NCBI GenBank assembly: GCA_011033025.1
Contig: WFMF01000389.1
Coordinates: forward strand, 106,184-170,183
Origin: Beroe forskalii
Taxonomy: Eukaryota; Ctenophora; Nuda; Beroida; Beroidae
Direction: 5' to 3'
Length of the DNA stretch: 64,000 bases
A program made the position numbers and the translations under genes. Below the pieces are notes generated by a model, which was given only the letters and a program-made list of their open reading frames with translations, searched no databases and was not told where the DNA came from. This document shows positions 52,825 to 63,565 of the stretch, in pieces. Position 1 is the stretch's first letter. Each line of letters opens with the position of its first letter.

Positions 52825-54207
52825 GGGGAGCGATGGGGCAAATGGGATAGTATACCAAATGGGACCCTTGCCGTTTCAGGGAATTTACATGGGTTGGGAC
52901 TAAAATTTTTGTTGCTGCTCAATCGGGGGGGGATCATGGATTAAGTGCAAGACACGAGGGGTACTAAGTGATTTTATGCCCAATTTTGAAATACCACCCA
53001 CCACCCCTTCAGATAATCCCATGAACTAAGTGATATTTGGCACCATTTGTAGTGAACCACCCCAAAATTAGCATAAAAACTATCCAAGCGGCAGATTGTC
53101 CCCTGTACTAACTGATATTTGTCACTATTTGAAGGTACCCACCCTAAACGCTGCAGATTGTCTCATGTACTAACTGAAATTTGTCATGTTTGCAGGGACC
53201 CACCCCAAAATGAGCAGTTTTTCCCGTGTACTAACTGAAATTTAATACAATTTGGGGACCCACCCCAAAATAATGACGTCATCTGGCAAAAAGTGCCCAA
53301 ATATGGAAAAATATGCCATTTGGACTAAGTGATTATGATTTTCCCATAAGGCGACCACCTCAGTTAGTACAGTGGACTAAGTGATTTCGCCAAGGGCCAA
53401 ACACCACCCACCCCGGCCTCGTGTCTTGCACTTAGTCCCTGATCCCCCCCCGGCTCAATGGGTCACCGAGATAGCTCACTTAAACCATAAAGTCATTGAG
53501 ATAATTCAATCAGGCTCTTCTTCACACACGCACTTCCTTACACCAGATAATGAGTAACGATTTTGCTTGTTTTGCTCCTATCATGACATGATTTGTATTG
53601 GAACATTCCCTTTATGTTTGATTGCATTTGGTTCGTCATCATGTATTCTCTAGTGATTGATAGGTTTTTGGTTGGTAAATGATAGTCTAATATGTTAATT
53701 AGCCATAAATTGAATTGCCCTATAGATTGTAAAATGGGATACTCATGAATTTGTAATATGGGATATCCCATTTGACCATTTTACTATATCCCATTTGACC
53801 AACTATGCTTTTTCTAATTTTCTATTTAGTTGGGACATGGTTTGAACTTTATCATTTTACCATAAAAATGTATTCGTATTTCATTTGTACTATCCAGACA
53901 TCCAAAAATTTAGTTTTAAATACACGATGTTAAATGGGATACTGGAAGTTGGTCAAATTGGATATCCCATTTGGGGCTATTTACGTGGGTCCCATTTGAC
54001 ATACTTTCACAGGAAAATCAAATGAGGTTGGCCAAACGGGGACGAGGCCACACCCAAAAATGGGCGGGGAATGGTGAAGTTTGGTGTTTAGTACACCAAT
54101 CTACAGGCAATAGCGAGAATCTACGCAAAAAATTTCATGGAAATCGGCTAAAATGAAAACTCTACAGACTTTAGAATTTTAGGGTCCCATTTGCCCCATC
54201 GCTCCCC
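52825..54207. mobile_element. 1.38-kb TIR element, TSD TA, nested in family P element 2
   Basis: The tips GGGGAGCGATGGGGCAAATG (left) and its complement (right) are inverted copies. The uninterrupted host sequence is preserved in element 3 (CAGTGTATAGGTGTGTGAG at about 59543), which shows that only TA is duplicated (52823-52824 and 54208-54209). A TA target fits Tc1/mariner-type elements. It has no transposase. It hosts another element at 52924-53452. The interior repeats ATCCCATTTGACCA-like words. Confidence 0.88.
52924..53452. mobile_element. 529-bp TIR element, TSD GCTCAAT, third nesting level
   Basis: Perfect tips CGGGGGGGGATCA and complement are flanked by GCTCAAT at 52917-52923 and 53453-53459. 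Similarity between arms continues imperfectly (TAAGTGCAAGACACGAGG). The middle has a ~60-bp tandem repeat built on GTACTAACTGAAATTTG and GACCCACCCCAAAAT. No coding capacity. A 7-bp target (8 if one flanking base is counted) does not fix a superfamily. Confidence 0.85.
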
Positions 54208-54619
54208 TATAGGTGTGTGAGTATTGGATTTAGCAAGTATGTAAGACGTAAGTTATGAAGTGAAGTACCTAGGTACTCCTGGGACGGAGAGTAAACACAG
54301 AAAATGCTTAATCTTGGGTTGTGTTGAAACACATTTTGTGTACCAACATTTGACACAATAGGTTAGATAGTTGTTTGACTGAACGGAACCTCACAGCTTC
54401 AGTTTCTTGTTTAACATGCCGTTCAGCAAGGACATCCACTGAGTTCGCCAGGCTAGGCCATATCCAAACAACCATAGGGACAAATGTTGGTCATACTCAA
54501 AGAGCATAACATTAAATATGTGAAATTTCACCGTTATGATATTTTAAAGACTTATACCTAAACTGTATAAATTGTACTTTTGAACGTCCACAAACCATGA
54601 TATAGCTGATGTACCTATA

Positions 54620-55350
54620 CATGTCGAAGTGGTGACCGTATACCGCAACTTACATGGTCGAGGCGACAGCCGAGACTGTGTAAGTTGGATAATGGACGAG
54701 GCGTGCCGAGTTCATTATCGTAGGTATACGGTCACAGCTGAGATCATGGAACCGGATTATACCCCGACCGGAAACAGCTGGGACTGACTATTCTACGGCC
54801 AAACAACAGTATTTCTTCCCACTCGGGTCTGACGACCCTCGTCCGGATTCATCGCTAAAGTAGATTTTTGAGTGCTCCTTTATAAAATCAAATTTCATTT
54901 GCAGCTTTTTTCACTGTTATTCAGTGGAGACCGTATAATAAGCCGTTACATGTCGAAGTGGTGACCGTATACCGCAACTTACATGGTCGAGGCGACAGCC
55001 GAGACTGTGTAAGTTGGATAATGGACGAGGCGTGCCGAGTTCATTATCGTAGGTATACGGTCACAGCTGAGATCATGGAACCGGATTATACCCCGACCAG
55101 AAACAGCTGGGACCGACTTTCCTACAGCCAAACAACAGTATTTCTTCCCACTCGGGTCTGACGACCCTCGTACGGATTCAACGCTTAAGTAGATTTTTGG
55201 GTGCTCCTTTATAAAATCAAATTTCATTTTAAGCTTTTTTGCACTGTTATTCAATGGAGACCGTATAACCAAACTTACACGGTCGCTAAAACAAGCTTGG
55301 GAGGGGTATAACCAAACTTACACGGTCGCTAAAACAAGCTTGCAAGGGGT
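54620..55350 (+). mobile_element. Module T, two tandem copies
   Basis: Two copies of about 330 bp start CATGTCGAAGTGGTGACC at 54620 and 54949. Each has a 104-nt structured 5' part, then AACAGCTGGGAC, TTCTTCCCACTCGGGTCTGA, AGTGCTCCTTTATAAAATCA and a tail ending in CAAGCTTGGGAGGGGT, duplicated at 55265-55350. Element 1 lacks the module at the corresponding place: there ACCTATA leads straight to TTCGTTATTATC. The module is therefore an insertion with a short TATA-type duplication. No reading frame is conserved. Confidence 0.8.
54632..54735 (+). ncRNA. Predicted three-way-junction fold, copy A
   Basis: GTGACCGTATACC (54632-54644) pairs perfectly over 13 bp with the end of the segment (to 54735). 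Inside, arm 1 closes with CAACTTACA/TGTAAGTTG and continues through TGGTC/GACTG, a tandem G-A mismatch and GGC/GCC to a GACA loop. Arm 2 closes with GATAATG/CATTATC, then GAC/GTT, again a tandem G-A mismatch, then a GGC/GCC hairpin. Matching internal GA/GA loops in both arms suggest an RNA fold. Transcription is not shown. Copy B, identical in pairing, is at 54961-55064. Confidence 0.5.
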
Positions 55351-55382
55351 ATAATCGTTATTATCAATTACTTTATTACTTT

Positions 55383-56527
55383 ATTGTGACACCAGTACAC
55401 TAGACTACGAGAGCACGAGTGTGTGACACCAGTACACTAAACTACGAGTGTGTGACACCAGTACACTAGACTACGAGTGTGTGACACCAGTACACTTGAC
55501 TACGAGTGTGTGACACCAGTACACTAGACTACGAGTGTGTGACACCAGTATACTAGACTACGAGTGTGTGACACCTGTACACTAGACTACGAGTGAGTGA
55601 CACCAGTACACTAGACTACGAGTGTGTGACACCAGTACACTAGACTACGAGTGTGTGACACCAGTACACTACGAGTTTGTGACACCAGTACACTAGACTA
55701 CGAGTTTGTGACACCAGTACACTAGACTACGAGTGTGTGACACCAGTACACTAGACTACGAGTGTGTGACACCAGTACACTAGACTACGAGTGTGTGACA
55801 CCAGTACACTACGAGTTTGTGACACCAGTACACTACACTACGAGTTTGTGACACCAGTACACTAGACTACGAGTGTTTGACACCAGTACACTAGACTACG
55901 AGTGTGTGACACCAGTACACTAGACTACGAGTGTGTGACACCAGTACACTACGAGTTTGTGACACCAGTACACTAGACTACGAGTTTGTGACACCAGTAC
56001 ACTAGACTACGAGTGTGTGACACCAGTACACTAGACTACGAGTGAGTGACACCAGTACACTACACTACGAGTGTGTGACACCAGTACACTAGACTACGAG
56101 TGTGTGACACCAGTACACTAGACTACGAGTGTGTGACACCAGTACACTACGAGTTTGTGACACCAGTACACTAGACTACGAGTTTGTGACACCAGTACAC
56201 TAGACTACGAGTGTGTGACACCAGTACACTAGACTACGAGTGTGTGACACCAGTACACTAGACTACGAGTGTGTGACACCAGTACATTACGAGTTTGTGA
56301 CACCAGTACACTACACTACGAGTTTGTGACACCAGTACACTAGACTACGAGTGTGTGACACCAGTACACTAGACTACGAGTGTGTGACACCAGTACACTA
56401 GACTACGAGTGTGTGACACCAGTACACTACGAGTTTGTGACACCAGTACACTACACTACGAGTTTGTGACACCAGTACACTAGACTACGAGTGTGTGACA
56501 CTAGTACACTACGAGTGTGTGACACCA
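55383..56527 (-). repeat. 29-bp satellite in family P element 2
   Basis: About 1.1 kb of ACACCAGTACACTAGACTAC plus GAGTGTGTG units (29 bp). Shortened units (ACACCAGTACACTACGAG plus TTTGTG, 24 bp) recur every few copies and create a higher-order pattern. Reverse orientation to element 1. Confidence 0.95.
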
Positions 56528-57582
56528 GGTATTTTGCATATGATATCTATAATTGTTAGATATTTACTTAGCACGTGTCATGACATTTGATATTTTGTTG
56601 ATCTCAAACGAATCTAAGAAGATTAGATGCACCACTCCTACCTGATCGATTTTATATTTCCATTGACAGACGGGAGGGGGTCAAAAATTACAAAAAAGTG
56701 CTGACGTAATATGTGACGGCCACGGCTCCCTAAACTCATTACACACAATGACACATACATACACACAGATATAGGATTACTTTGAAATTATTTACTTACA
56801 GGGTGCGCCAAAATATCAATATAGATAATAATGATTCAAGGAACGTCTATATCATCATGATTTTTAATGGTACAAAAGTACAAATACAATTTAAGTTATT
56901 ACCTATCTATTCTAAAATCATGAATCAGTTTCTGTGTTTAATCTCCGTCCCAAGAGTACCTAGGTAGGTACTTCATAACTTACGTCTTACATACTTGCTA
57001 AGTCCAACACTCACACAACTATACACTGACCACTGTGTACCGAAGGGTGTACGTTGATGCCTGTGTGCAGCACAATGTCTGTTACCCAATGTAATTCAAT
57101 CATTGTGTGTGTATGTTGTGTAAACAGTTATCTAGGTATCTAGAGTAATGTGTAACTATATCATAGGTACATACATCAGGCTAGAACGGTGAAAATCTTG
57201 CTCAGCCGGTGGTAGAACTGCGAAAATATTGAATCGCAGCTCAGTCACGTGACATCCATCTGACTTTATGATTTCTGGGTGCAGCTGGCTAGACCGGTGA
57301 AAATCTTGCACAGCCGGTGGTAGAACTGCGAAAATATTGAATCGCAGCTCAGTCACGTGACATCCACCTGACATTATGATTTCTGGGTGCAGCTGGCTAG
57401 ACCGGTGAAAATCTTGCACAACCGGTGGTAGAACTGCGAAAATATTGAATCGCAGCTCAGTCACGTGACATCCACCTGACATAATGATTTCTGGGTGCAG
57501 CTGGCTAGACCGGTGAAAATCTTGCACAGCCGGTGGTAGAACTGCGAAAAAAAAGAATCAAAGGGAGCCTTTGGGGGTGTCT

Positions 57583-58262
57583 TTATAGTGAGCAGCTTGA
57601 ACTGCTTCCACAGCCTAATAAGGTCAGGAGGTGTGCGTATAGCCTGTACTGTCTGAGGCTTAGCGTTGTCCTGGACCCACTTCCTCACTTCGCCGAGGAT
57701 AGCGTCCTTCTTCTGCTCCTCAGCAATCTCTTCCAGATCCAGCAGATGGTCAGTCAGTTCAGCAGTGGCACTCACTGCATGGTCAGAACTGATCGCCAAC
57801 ACCTCGCAGAGCTCTTCTTTAGGAGGGTCGTCTACGTTGTCCTTCCGCCTGGGACAGATACAAACCACGGCATTAGCAGATTCTTCCAACATCTGTGTGA
57901 TGTCGTCCTCTGGCCGAGTTATGCGTACCGGCTACCTGCCAGTCGCTCTCCAAGAATTCAACAGGGATCAGGGGTTCAGGAGGATCATTCCCTTCATGCC
58001 AGTGTCACTGACTTCAACGGCACAGACCGCAGCTGTGTCACTTCCCAGGTCAGGTCGTGACAGGTCACAGCTAGTGTCTGTCTGCGTGGACACGGCCTTA
58101 ACTTTAACAACTGTTCCTGTACTCAGTAGGGTGGCTGTCTGTCTGAGTCTGAACATTGCACTCCCGCCTCTTGTAGATGTAGCGACTCAGAAAGTCTGCA
58201 GTGCAGTTAGCCGTACCATCTACATGCTTCAGTTTGAAGCGGAACTGCATGCCATTACACAG
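57583..58262 (-). pseudogene. Ty3/gypsy-like pol fragment (RNase H end and integrase start)
   Basis: On the minus strand the DNA starts with QFRFKLKHVDGTANCTADFL (58250 leftwards), the end of the RNase H domain with its conserved ADFLSR. After frame changes it gives a 57892 frame with LLDLEEIAEEQKKDAILGEV, then RKWVQ and LIRLWKQFKLLTI, the linker that precedes the integrase zinc domain in gypsy Pol. It ends where family P element 2 enters at 57582. No LTRs, protease or RT remain. GC content is higher than its surroundings. Confidence 0.75.
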
Positions 58263-59099
58263 TAAATACGGTTTTTAGATTTACAGGAAAAAACAAAGGA
58301 AAACTGGTGAATATCATTGGTTTAGTGGGTTTCAGGCATAACTTATGACCAGATACACCTCTATTTCACCCCTCGAGACCTCTATATCGAATAAGGGTCG
58401 AAAAAGGCAGTTTCGGCCGAAAAACGACTTTTCACCCCATAAAAGACGAAAATGGGTGATTTCGGAATTCTGAGGCCTGTTATGTCTTTCGTAGGTGTTC
58501 CATGAATGGCGTGCAAAGTTTCAGCTCTATCAGTCAAAAGACACATTTTTGGATTTTGGGTGCCTCGAAATGAAGGACACCCCGGATCACCTTTTTAGAG
58601 GTAAAATACGGTTTTTAGATTTTACAGGAAAACAAAGGAAAACTGGTGAATATCATTGGTTCAGTGGTTTCAGGCGCATAACTTATGACCGATACACCCT
58701 ATTTCACCCCTCGAGACCTCTATATCGAATAAGGGTTGAAAAGGCAGTTTTCAGGCCGAAAACGTGACTGTTCCTTTAAAAGACGAAAAAATGGGTGATT
58801 TCGGAATTCTGAGGCCTGTTATGTCTTTCGTAGGTGTTCCATGAATGGTGCAAAGTTTCAGCTCTATCAGTCAAAGACACATTTTTTGGATTTTTGGGTG
58901 CCTCAGAATGAAGGACACCCCGGATCACCTTTTTTAGAGGTAAAATACGGTTTTTAGATTTTACAGGAAAACAAAGGAAAACTGGTGAATATCATTGGTT
59001 CAGTGGTTTCAGGCGCATAACTTATGACCAGATACACCTCTATTTCACCTCCCTCGAGACCTCTATATCGAATAAGGGTCGAAAAAAGGCAGTTTTCAG
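58262..59099. repeat. ~337-bp satellite, left block
   Basis: Units carrying TACGGTTTTTAGATTTTACA, GACCTCTATATCGAATAAGG, CGGAATTCTGAGGCCTGTTA and GACACCCCGGATCACC start at about 58262, 58601 and 58939. The third unit is broken off at 59099 by family P element 3 and resumes at 63566. Confidence 0.9.
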
Positions 59100-59901
59100 A
59101 GACACCCCCCCAGAGGCTCCCTTTGATTTCAAATTGCCACAGTTGCACAGTTCTACCACCGGTTGTGCAAGATTTTCACCGGTCTAGCCAGCTGCACCCA
59201 GAAATCATTATGTCAGGTGGATGTCACGTGACTGAGCTGCGATTCAATATTTTCGCAGTTCTACCGCCGGTTGTGCAAGATTTTCACCGGTCTAGCCAGC
59301 TGCACCCAGAAATCATTATGTCAGGTGGATGTCACGTGACTGAGCTGCGATTCAATATTTTCGCAGTTCTACCACCGGCTGTGCAAGATTTTCACCGGTC
59401 AAGCCTGATGAATGTATGATATAGTTACACACTACCCTAGATAATTGTTTACACGATACACACAGTAATGATTGAATTACATTGAGTTACATACATTGCA
59501 CAGCACACAAGCAGCAACGTACACCCTTTGGTACACAGTGGTCAGTGTATAGGTGTGTGAGTATTGGATTTAGCAAGTATGTAAGACGTAAGTTATGAAG
59601 TGAAGTACCTAGGTACTGCTGGGACGGAGAGTAAACACAGAAAATGCTTAATCTTGGGTTGTGTTGAGAAACACATTTTGTATGTACCAACATTTGACAC
59701 AATAGTTAGATAGTTGTTTGGACTGAACGCCAGGCTAGGCCATATCCAAACAACCATAGGGACAAATGTTGGTCATACTCAAAGAGCATAACATTAAATA
59801 TGTGAAATTTCACCGTTATGATATTTTAAAGACTTATACCTAAACTGTATAAATTGTACTTTTGAACGTCCACAAACCATGATATAGCTGATGTACCTAT
59901 A

Positions 59902-60265
59902 CATGTCGAAGTGGTGACCGTATACCGCAACTTACATGGTCGAGGCGACAGCCGAGACTGTGTAAGTTGGATAATGGACGAGGCGTGCCGCGTGCCGAGT
60001 TCATTATCGTAGGTATACGGTCAAAGCTGAGATCATGTAACCGGATTATACCCCGACCGGAAACAGCTGGGACTGACTATTCTACGGCCAAACGACAGTA
60101 TTTCTTCCCACTTGGGTCTGACGACCCTCGTCCGGATTCATCGCTAAAGTAAATTTTGGGTGCTCCTTTATAAAATCAAATTTCATTTGCAGCTTTTTTC
60201 ACTGTTATTCAGTGGAGACCGTATAACCAAACTTACACGGTCGCTAAAACAAGCTTGGGAGGGGT
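59902..60265 (+). mobile_element. Module T, third full copy
   Basis: Same module as at 54620, in the same position within family P. Its structured part (59914-60024) keeps the first arm and most of the outer stem. The loop of arm 2 is enlarged by a duplicated GCGTGCC, and the last outer pairs are weakened (GGTCAA instead of GGTCAC). Confidence 0.8.
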
Positions 60266-60300
60266 ATAATCGTTATTATCAATTACTTTATTACTTTATT

Positions 60301-60659
60301 GTGACACCAGTACACTAGACTACGAGAGCACGAGTGTGTGACACCAGTACACTAAACTACGAGTGTGTGACACCAGTACACTAGACTACGAGTGTGTGAC
60401 ACCAGTATACTAGACTACGAGTGTGTGACACCTGTACACTAGACTACGAGTGTGTGACACCAGTATACTAGACTACGAGTGTGTGACACCAGTACACTAG
60501 ACTACGAGTGAGTGACACCAGTACACTAGACTACGAGTGTGTAACACCAGTACACTATGAGTTTGTGACACCAGTACACTATAACACTACGAGTTTGTGA
60601 CACCAGTACACTAGACTACGAGTGTGTGACACTAGTACACTACGAGTGTGTGACACCAG
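60301..60659 (-). repeat. 29-bp satellite in family P element 3
   Basis: About twelve units of the ACACCAGTACACTAGACTAC type, much fewer than in element 2. Copy number therefore varies between family members. Confidence 0.95.
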
Positions 60660-61387
60660 GTATTTTGCATATGATATCTATAATTGTTAGATATTTACTT
60701 AGCACGTGACATGACATTTGATATTTTGTTGATCTCAAACGAATCTAAGAAGATTAGATGCACCACTCCTACCTGATTGATTTTATATTTCCATTGACAG
60801 ACGGGAGGGGGGTCAAAAATTACAAAAAAGTGCTGACGTAATATGTGACGGCCACGGCTCCCTAAACTCATTACACACAATGACACATACATAGGGGCGG
60901 GGGTAAGGCAAACTTTGGCAAACTATGGCAAACTTTGGCAAACACTTTATTTGGCAAACTCCAAAAAAAGTGGAAGCATTTGCCAAAGTTTGCCAAAGTT
61001 TGCCAAAAATAAAACACATTTTTGAGCACTTTGGCAACACTTTAAGTACCCATAATATGCTTTTCAACGATGCTGAATCGATTCCCAAGGTCAGTTTCAC
61101 ATTTTGACGTTATCCAGATTCCAGAAGCTGTAGCAGAGATCACATCCACATTGAATAGAGTAGGAGACTACAGTAAAACATACGGTATTTCATTACATCT
61201 TAATTTAAGTCTGATGCATTTAAGTACTAAGTAGTCCGATCAAACAGTTGAAGCCTTTAAAACCGAAGCATCCACGCTGTTCCAGCAGCCTAAAATCAAT
61301 AGTAAGGCCCCACCAGTACCACTGACCAGTTTCCATGGATTCCTGCAACATAACCGGACATAACGTTGTTGAGAATATTATTTGCCT

Positions 61388-62020
61388 AGTGGAGACTGAA
61401 TGGAGCCTAGTGGAGCCTCTAGTGGAGGTTGGGTGGAGCCTAGTGGAGGCTGTGTGACGCCTAGTGGAGGCTGTGTGGAGGCTGGAGCCTAGTGGAGGCT
61501 ATTGTTGCATAGTGGAGGCTGAATGGAGCCAAGTAGAGACTGAGTGGGGACTAGTGGAGGCTGAAAGAACGCTGAGTGGAGCTGAGTGAAGGCCGATTGG
61601 AGCCTAGTTGAGGCTGAATACTGAATAGAACCTAATGGAGGCTGGGTGGAGCCTAGTGGAGGCTGATTGGAGCCTACTGGAGACTGAGTGGAGCCCAGTG
61701 GAGGCTATTTGGAGCGTGGTGGAGGATGAGTGGAGCCTGGTGGAGGCTGGGTGTCGCCTAGAAGAGGCTATATGGAGCCTTATGGTGGCTTTTTGGAGCC
61801 TAATGCAGGCTGAGTGGAGGCTAGTGGTCAGTGGAGGCTAGTAGCGGCTGAGTGGAGTATAGTGGAAGCTGAGTGGAGCCTAGTGCTCTAGTGGAAGCTG
61901 AGTGGAGCCTAGTGGAGGCTGTGTGGAGCCTAGTGGACTAGTGGAGCCTAGTGGAGGCTGAGCAGAGGCCAGTGGAGGCTGAGTGGAAACTAGTGGAAGC
62001 CGAGTGGAGGATAGTTGGAG
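61388..62020 (+). repeat. 21-bp minisatellite (GAGGCTGAGTGGAGCCTAGTG)-type
   Basis: Degenerate tandem array of a 21-bp unit (first 20 bases GAGGCTGAGTGGAGCCTAGT). As 21 is a multiple of 3, one frame reads a recurring EWSLVEA-like heptad for 68 codons, which is a by-product of the repeat. Confidence 0.85.
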
Positions 62021-62104
62021 CTGTCTGAAAGTTTGAATCTATAAACTGCTTTTAAAATTAAGAAATTAGTGCACATTTTACCAGCTTCAGCACGAAATTT
62101 TGTT

Positions 62105-62380
62105 TTATCATGGACGCTAAGCCTCCAAATAGCCTCCATATTAAAGCTTTAGCCTAAAAAAGCTTCAATGGAGGATAAACCAAAATTTTACCTCCATGGA
62201 GGCTGAGTGGAGGCTTATGGAGGCTAGTGGAGGCTAATTAGCCTCCACAGTGGAGGCGATTTTTCGAAAATTAGCCTGCCTATTGCAATCATTAGCCTCC
62301 ATGTCCATGGAGGCTAATGGTTGCAGAGGCTTATTTTTGAAATTAGCCTCCATTCAGCCTCCATGGATGCTAATTTTGGT
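62105..62380. repeat. Palindromic TAGCCTCCATGGAGGCTA-type repeats
   Basis: Both orientations of AGCCTCC alternate, producing several short palindromes (for example CCTCCATGGAGG at about 62192 and 62310). It adjoins the 21-bp array, whose GGAGGCT core it shares. The layout parallels the head of the array at 40694. Confidence 0.75.
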
Positions 62381-63565
62381 CATATTCCTGTGGTACAATT
62401 TTGCCAAAGACACATTATAGATGTACTGTAGTAGATAGTAGACACATGGATCCATTCTTGATAATTATAAACATGTCTTTTCTTGAACCAAAAGGTTCTC
62501 GAAAATTCTAACCAGGGTCCTTTAGAATACCTTTTTGTAAACAAAGCGAGGCTTGCAGAGGGAATGTCCAGACGTGAAACCAGTAAAGCCTTGAAGGGGA
62601 AGGTCTGAATGAAAATTAAGCATTTGAAATCGATTCAGCTCACTCAAATAATTATGCACACGTCCTGCATGCACTGTGGACAATAAATCAGAAATAACAA
62701 AATTTTTGGGGTATTTTTGGCAAATTTTGGCAAACTTTGGCAAACTATGGCAAACTTTGGCAAACACTTTTTTTGGCAAACTCAAAAAAAAGTGGAAGCG
62801 TTTGCCAAAGTTTGCCAAAGTTTGCCTTACCCCCCCCCCTACATACATACACACAGATGTACGATTACTTTGAAATTATTTACTTACAGTACAGGGTGCG
62901 CCAAAATATCAATATAGATAATAATGATTCAAGGAACGTCTATATCTTCATGATTTTTCATGGTACAAAAGTACAAATATAATTTAAGTTATTACCTACG
63001 TATTCTAAAATCATGAATCAGTTTCTGTGTTTAATCTCCGTCCCAAGAGTACCCAGGGTAGGTACTTCACTTCATAACTTACGTCTTACATACTTGCTAA
63101 ATCCAATACTCACACACCTATACACTGACCACTGTGTACCGAAGGGTGAACGTTGCTGCTTGTGTGCTGTGCAATGTAATATGTAACTCAATGTAATTCA
63201 ATCATTACTGTGTGTATCGTGTAAACAATTATCTAGGGTAATGTGTAACTATATCATACATACATCAGGCTTGACCGGTGAAAATCTTGCTCAGCCGGTG
63301 GTAGAACTGCGAAAATATTGAATCGCAGCTAAGTCACGTGACATCCACCTGACTTTATGATTTCTGGGTGCAGCTGGCTAGACCGGTGAAAATCTTGCAC
63401 AACCGGTGGTAGAACTGCGAAAATATTGAATCGCAGCTAAGTCACGTGACATCCACCTGATATTATGATTTCTGGGTGCAGCTGGCTAGACCGGTGAAAA
63501 TCTTGCACAGCCGGTGGTAGAACTGCGAAAATAAAGAATCAAAGGGAGCCTTTGGGGGGGTGTCT

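Larger units (their letters stand above)
52523..57582 (-). mobile_element. Family P element 2, inserted in a Ty3/gypsy relic
   Basis: Opposite orientation to element 1. The left (type B) tip is missing because element X interrupts the TIR at 52522. The right end is type A, ending GGGGGTGTCT at 57582 after more than three 108-bp subrepeats (57180-57540). The interior carries a TA-target element (52825-54207), two tandem copies of module T (54620-55350), a long 29-bp satellite and unique sequence shared with elements 1 and 3. The right flank falls directly in gypsy pol sequence. No protein is encoded. Confidence 0.8.
60893..62840. mobile_element. 1.95-kb TIR element with GGCAAACTTT arrays, TSD ACATACAT
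   Basis: Tips AGGGGCGGGGGTAAGGCAAA and, inverted, AGGGGGGGGGGTAAGGCAAA. Flanks are ACATACAT at 60885-60892 and 62841-62848, and the empty site ACATACATACACACAG is present in element 2 at about 56753. Subterminal DNA at both ends is made of GGCAAACTTTGGCAAACTAT-type repeats, then TTTGCCAAAG in inverse orientation. The core carries a 21-bp minisatellite. An 8-bp target is compatible with hAT and some other superfamilies. No transposase seen. Confidence 0.85.
59100..63565 (-). mobile_element. Family P element 3, TSD TTTCAG
   Basis: Starts AGACACCCCCCCAGAGGCTC (type B) and ends with the complement of AGACACCCCCCCAAAGGCTC (type A). It is flanked by TTTCAG at 59094-59099 and 63566-63571. Without the insertion the flanks join into an unbroken satellite unit. 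The interior holds module T (59902-60265), a short 29-bp satellite and an 8-bp-target element (60893-62840). Its TIRs contain the 108-bp subrepeats. It has no genes. Same orientation as element 2, opposite to element 1. Confidence 0.88.

Noticed and set aside
54632-54735. Hammerhead ribozyme in module T
   Set aside because: The three-way junction lacks the CTGATGA and GAAA core that defines hammerheads. Structure alone is not enough.
61635-61841. A heptad-repeat coiled-coil protein (EWSLVEA repeats)
   Set aside because: It is a direct translation of a 21-bp minisatellite inside a transposon, with degenerate units and no start context.
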